Source: JABWBD01 sp040768665 (GTDB lineage: Bacteria; Planctomycetota; Planctomycetia; Pirellulales; Thermoguttaceae). Taken from it: DNA of 16,095 bases. The first letter of the stretch is position 1; each line of letters begins with the position of its first letter. This document shows positions 14,904 through 16,095 of this stretch, one piece after another. Where the stretch lies: contig JAXGMN010000109.1 of assembly GCA_040768665.1 (NCBI GenBank), positions 1-16,095 on the forward strand, in the 5' to 3' direction. Position numbers and translations under genes: made by a program. A model generated the notes under the pieces. The model was not told the DNA's origin, searched no databases, and saw only the letters and a program-made list of their open reading frames with translations.

Positions 14904-15929
14904 ATGCGATGCCGGGTCGTTCCGATGCTCGGGTGGGTGCTGTTCACATTTGCCGGTTCGGCGCAGGCAATTGCCGCCGGCCGAGTCGAGCTCGAGGTCT
15001 ACCTGGAGGAGCGGGTTGCGGCTACCGCTCAGCACGAATGGCTTCGCGAGCTTTCCCGGGCGGGAATCCGCAATTTACGGATCCGGGCGAAGCGGCCCGG
15101 CGACGAGATCGGGATTGCAGCGCGTGGTACCTCCTCGGCACCGGTCTACGCCGTTACCGGGGCGATTCTATCCGACGACGAACTGGTCGTTCCCGGCGCA
15201 AAATTCCGTTTGAGCGAAGCCCGCCGGCTTGCGCGTTGGATCGACGAGGTGGCCGAACAGGGCCCACCCTCGCATCGCGAGGAGCGGGTGGCCTTCGGAC
15301 TGACGGTGTCGCAGCTCGAGCGGCTGCTCGAAGAGTTGGCGCAGCCGGTGGGGTTTTCCACTCAAGACTTGAGCCGGCGCGAGGTGGTCGAACGGATTGG
15401 CCGGTCGGTTCGCGTACCGCTGAGACTCGAGGCAGGCGCGATCGAGACTGAAAAGGTCTCCGCCGAGTTGAGCACCATTTCGCGCGGCACCGCGCTTGCG
15501 TACGCGCTGCGCGCCGAGGGGCTTTGTCTGGTCCCTCGGCCCGGAGCGGAAGGGGCGGAGCTCACGGTGGTGAAATCGAAGCCGGACCTCGAGATCTGGC
15601 CGATCGGCTGGGAACCCGAGAAGCCGCTACCGGAACTTGTGCCGGAGCTGTACGAGTTTCTCAACGTCAACGTCCAGAACGTCACGGTTGCGACCGTTCT
15701 GAACGCGATCGGCCAGCGGGCAAAGCTGCCGGTGCTGATAGACCAGAACGCCCTGGCTCGCCATGGGCTCGACCCGGAGAAGGCGACGGTGAGTCTCCCG
15801 CAAAGCCGAACCACCTATAGCCTGACGCTGCGGAAGGCGCTGTTTCAGGGCGGGCTCAAGTTCGAGGTGCGAGCGGACGAAGCAGGGAGGCCGTTTCTGT
15901 GGGTGACTTCGATCAAGCCGTTGGATTGA
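14904..15929 (+). CDS. Secreted protein with two STN/secretin-N-like repeats, function unknown
   Basis: The 341-aa protein starts with a signal peptide (MRCRVVPMLGWVLFTFAGSAQA, cleavage near AQAIAA), so it is probably periplasmic or cell-envelope. After a mixed alpha/beta N-terminal region (about 25-120) come two similar units: one near 130-230 (RREVVERIGRSVRVPLRLE ... GTALAYALRAEGLCLVPR ... LTVVKS) and one near 255-341 (VATVLNAIGQRAKLPVLID ... LTLRKALFQGGLKFEVR ... FLWVTS). Each has the helix, short beta-strand, helix, beta-hairpin pattern of STN/secretin N-domains that make contacts in secretion or TonB systems. There is no secretin beta-barrel, TonB box or membrane anchor after the signal peptide. 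The neighbours do not explain it: it is divergent from the isomerase gene and followed by repeat-like intergenic DNA. I do not recognise a named gene. Confidence 0.85.
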   Translation: MRCRVVPMLGWVLFTFAGSAQAIAAGRVELEVYLEERVAATAQHEWLRELSRAGIRNLRIRAKRPGDEIGIAARGTSSAPVYAVTGAILSDDELVVPGAKFRLSEARRLARWIDEVAEQGPPSHREERVAFGLTVSQLERLLEELAQPVGFSTQDLSRREVVERIGRSVRVPLRLEAGAIETEKVSAELSTISRGTALAYALRAEGLCLVPRPGAEGAELTVVKSKPDLEIWPIGWEPEKPLPELVPELYEFLNVNVQNVTVATVLNAIGQRAKLPVLIDQNALARHGLDPEKATVSLPQSRTTYSLTLRKALFQGGLKFEVRADEAGRPFLWVTSIKPLD

Positions 15930-16019
15930 CGGAACGATCGAGGAAGGTCCCCGGCAGAGCGACTGCGCGGCGGGCCGATTCTGAAAGCCCTGCACCAAAA
16001 CCGTGGGGGGACTGACTCA

Positions 16020-16090
16020 TTTTGCGGAGTCTTCGGAGCAAAAGGTACCTGTCCCAATGTCCCCTTCTTCTCCGGAGGTTTTGGGACAGG
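16020..16090. repeat. Inverted-repeat-rich intergenic element at the right edge
   Basis: TTTTGC (16020-16025) pairs with GCAAAA (16038-16043). Then CCTGTCCCAA (16048-16057) pairs perfectly with TTGGGACAGG (16081-16090) around a 23-nt loop. The element begins about 90 bp past the stop of the 14904 gene. It looks like a dispersed intergenic repeat and may continue beyond the window. No classical T-run terminator is seen. Confidence 0.45.
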
Positions 16091-16095
16091 CTCTG

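Noticed and set aside
1..16095. tRNA, rRNA, CRISPR array, transposase
   Set aside because: No cloverleaf-like sequence, rRNA segment, regularly spaced repeat or transposase motif was noticed on either strand. This was by eye only.

Overview
The window is GC-rich and looks like a chromosomal segment of a planctomycete, probably of the Pirellulales type. The evidence is an N-terminal LEPLEDRRMLA motif (the LEPR-XLL type of motif common in very large planctomycete surface proteins), Shine-Dalgarno-led genes, an exo-rhamnogalacturonan-lyase-like protein with accessory domains, and TIM-barrel sugar isomerase/epimerase paralogues. This assignment rests on protein architecture only; no rRNA or other marker gene is present.

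Layout. From 7731 down to the left edge, one minus-strand frame is open for 2577 codons without a stop. It encodes the N-terminal part of a giant, probably exported multidomain protein: LEPR-type leader, jelly-roll-like domain, CARDB-like and pre-peptidase C-terminal (PPC)-like domains, a clan CD (legumain/caspase-like) cysteine peptidase domain, cadherin/Ig/Fn3-like repeats, a second clan CD-like region resembling the front half of a gingipain (C25) domain, and an FG-GAP/VCBS-like beta-propeller that runs off the window. From 12424 down to 8335 lies a secreted exo-rhamnogalacturonan lyase family gene (PcRGLX/YetA-like), split by an apparent +1 frameshift near 9874. Upstream of it, also on minus, are two tandem paralogous TIM-barrel isomerase/epimerase genes (12552-13565 and 13686-14699), both 337 aa and about 83% identical by hand count. 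At 14904-15929 a divergent plus-strand gene encodes a secreted protein with two STN/secretin-N-like repeats, behind an extended -10 promoter. The rest is intergenic DNA with strong palindromes, including a 20-base core found on both sides of the isomerase pair.

How the genes may work together (inference). The lyase and the two isomerase/epimerase proteins form a co-directional block compatible with use of plant or algal acidic polysaccharide: extracellular cleavage, then intracellular sugar conversion. The giant protein is separated from this block by a 603-bp gap with its own candidate promoter. It is probably an independent surface or secreted protein, possibly a peptidase and/or adhesin. 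The divergent 14904 gene has no evident tie to sugar metabolism. No tRNA, rRNA, CRISPR array or transposase was recognised.
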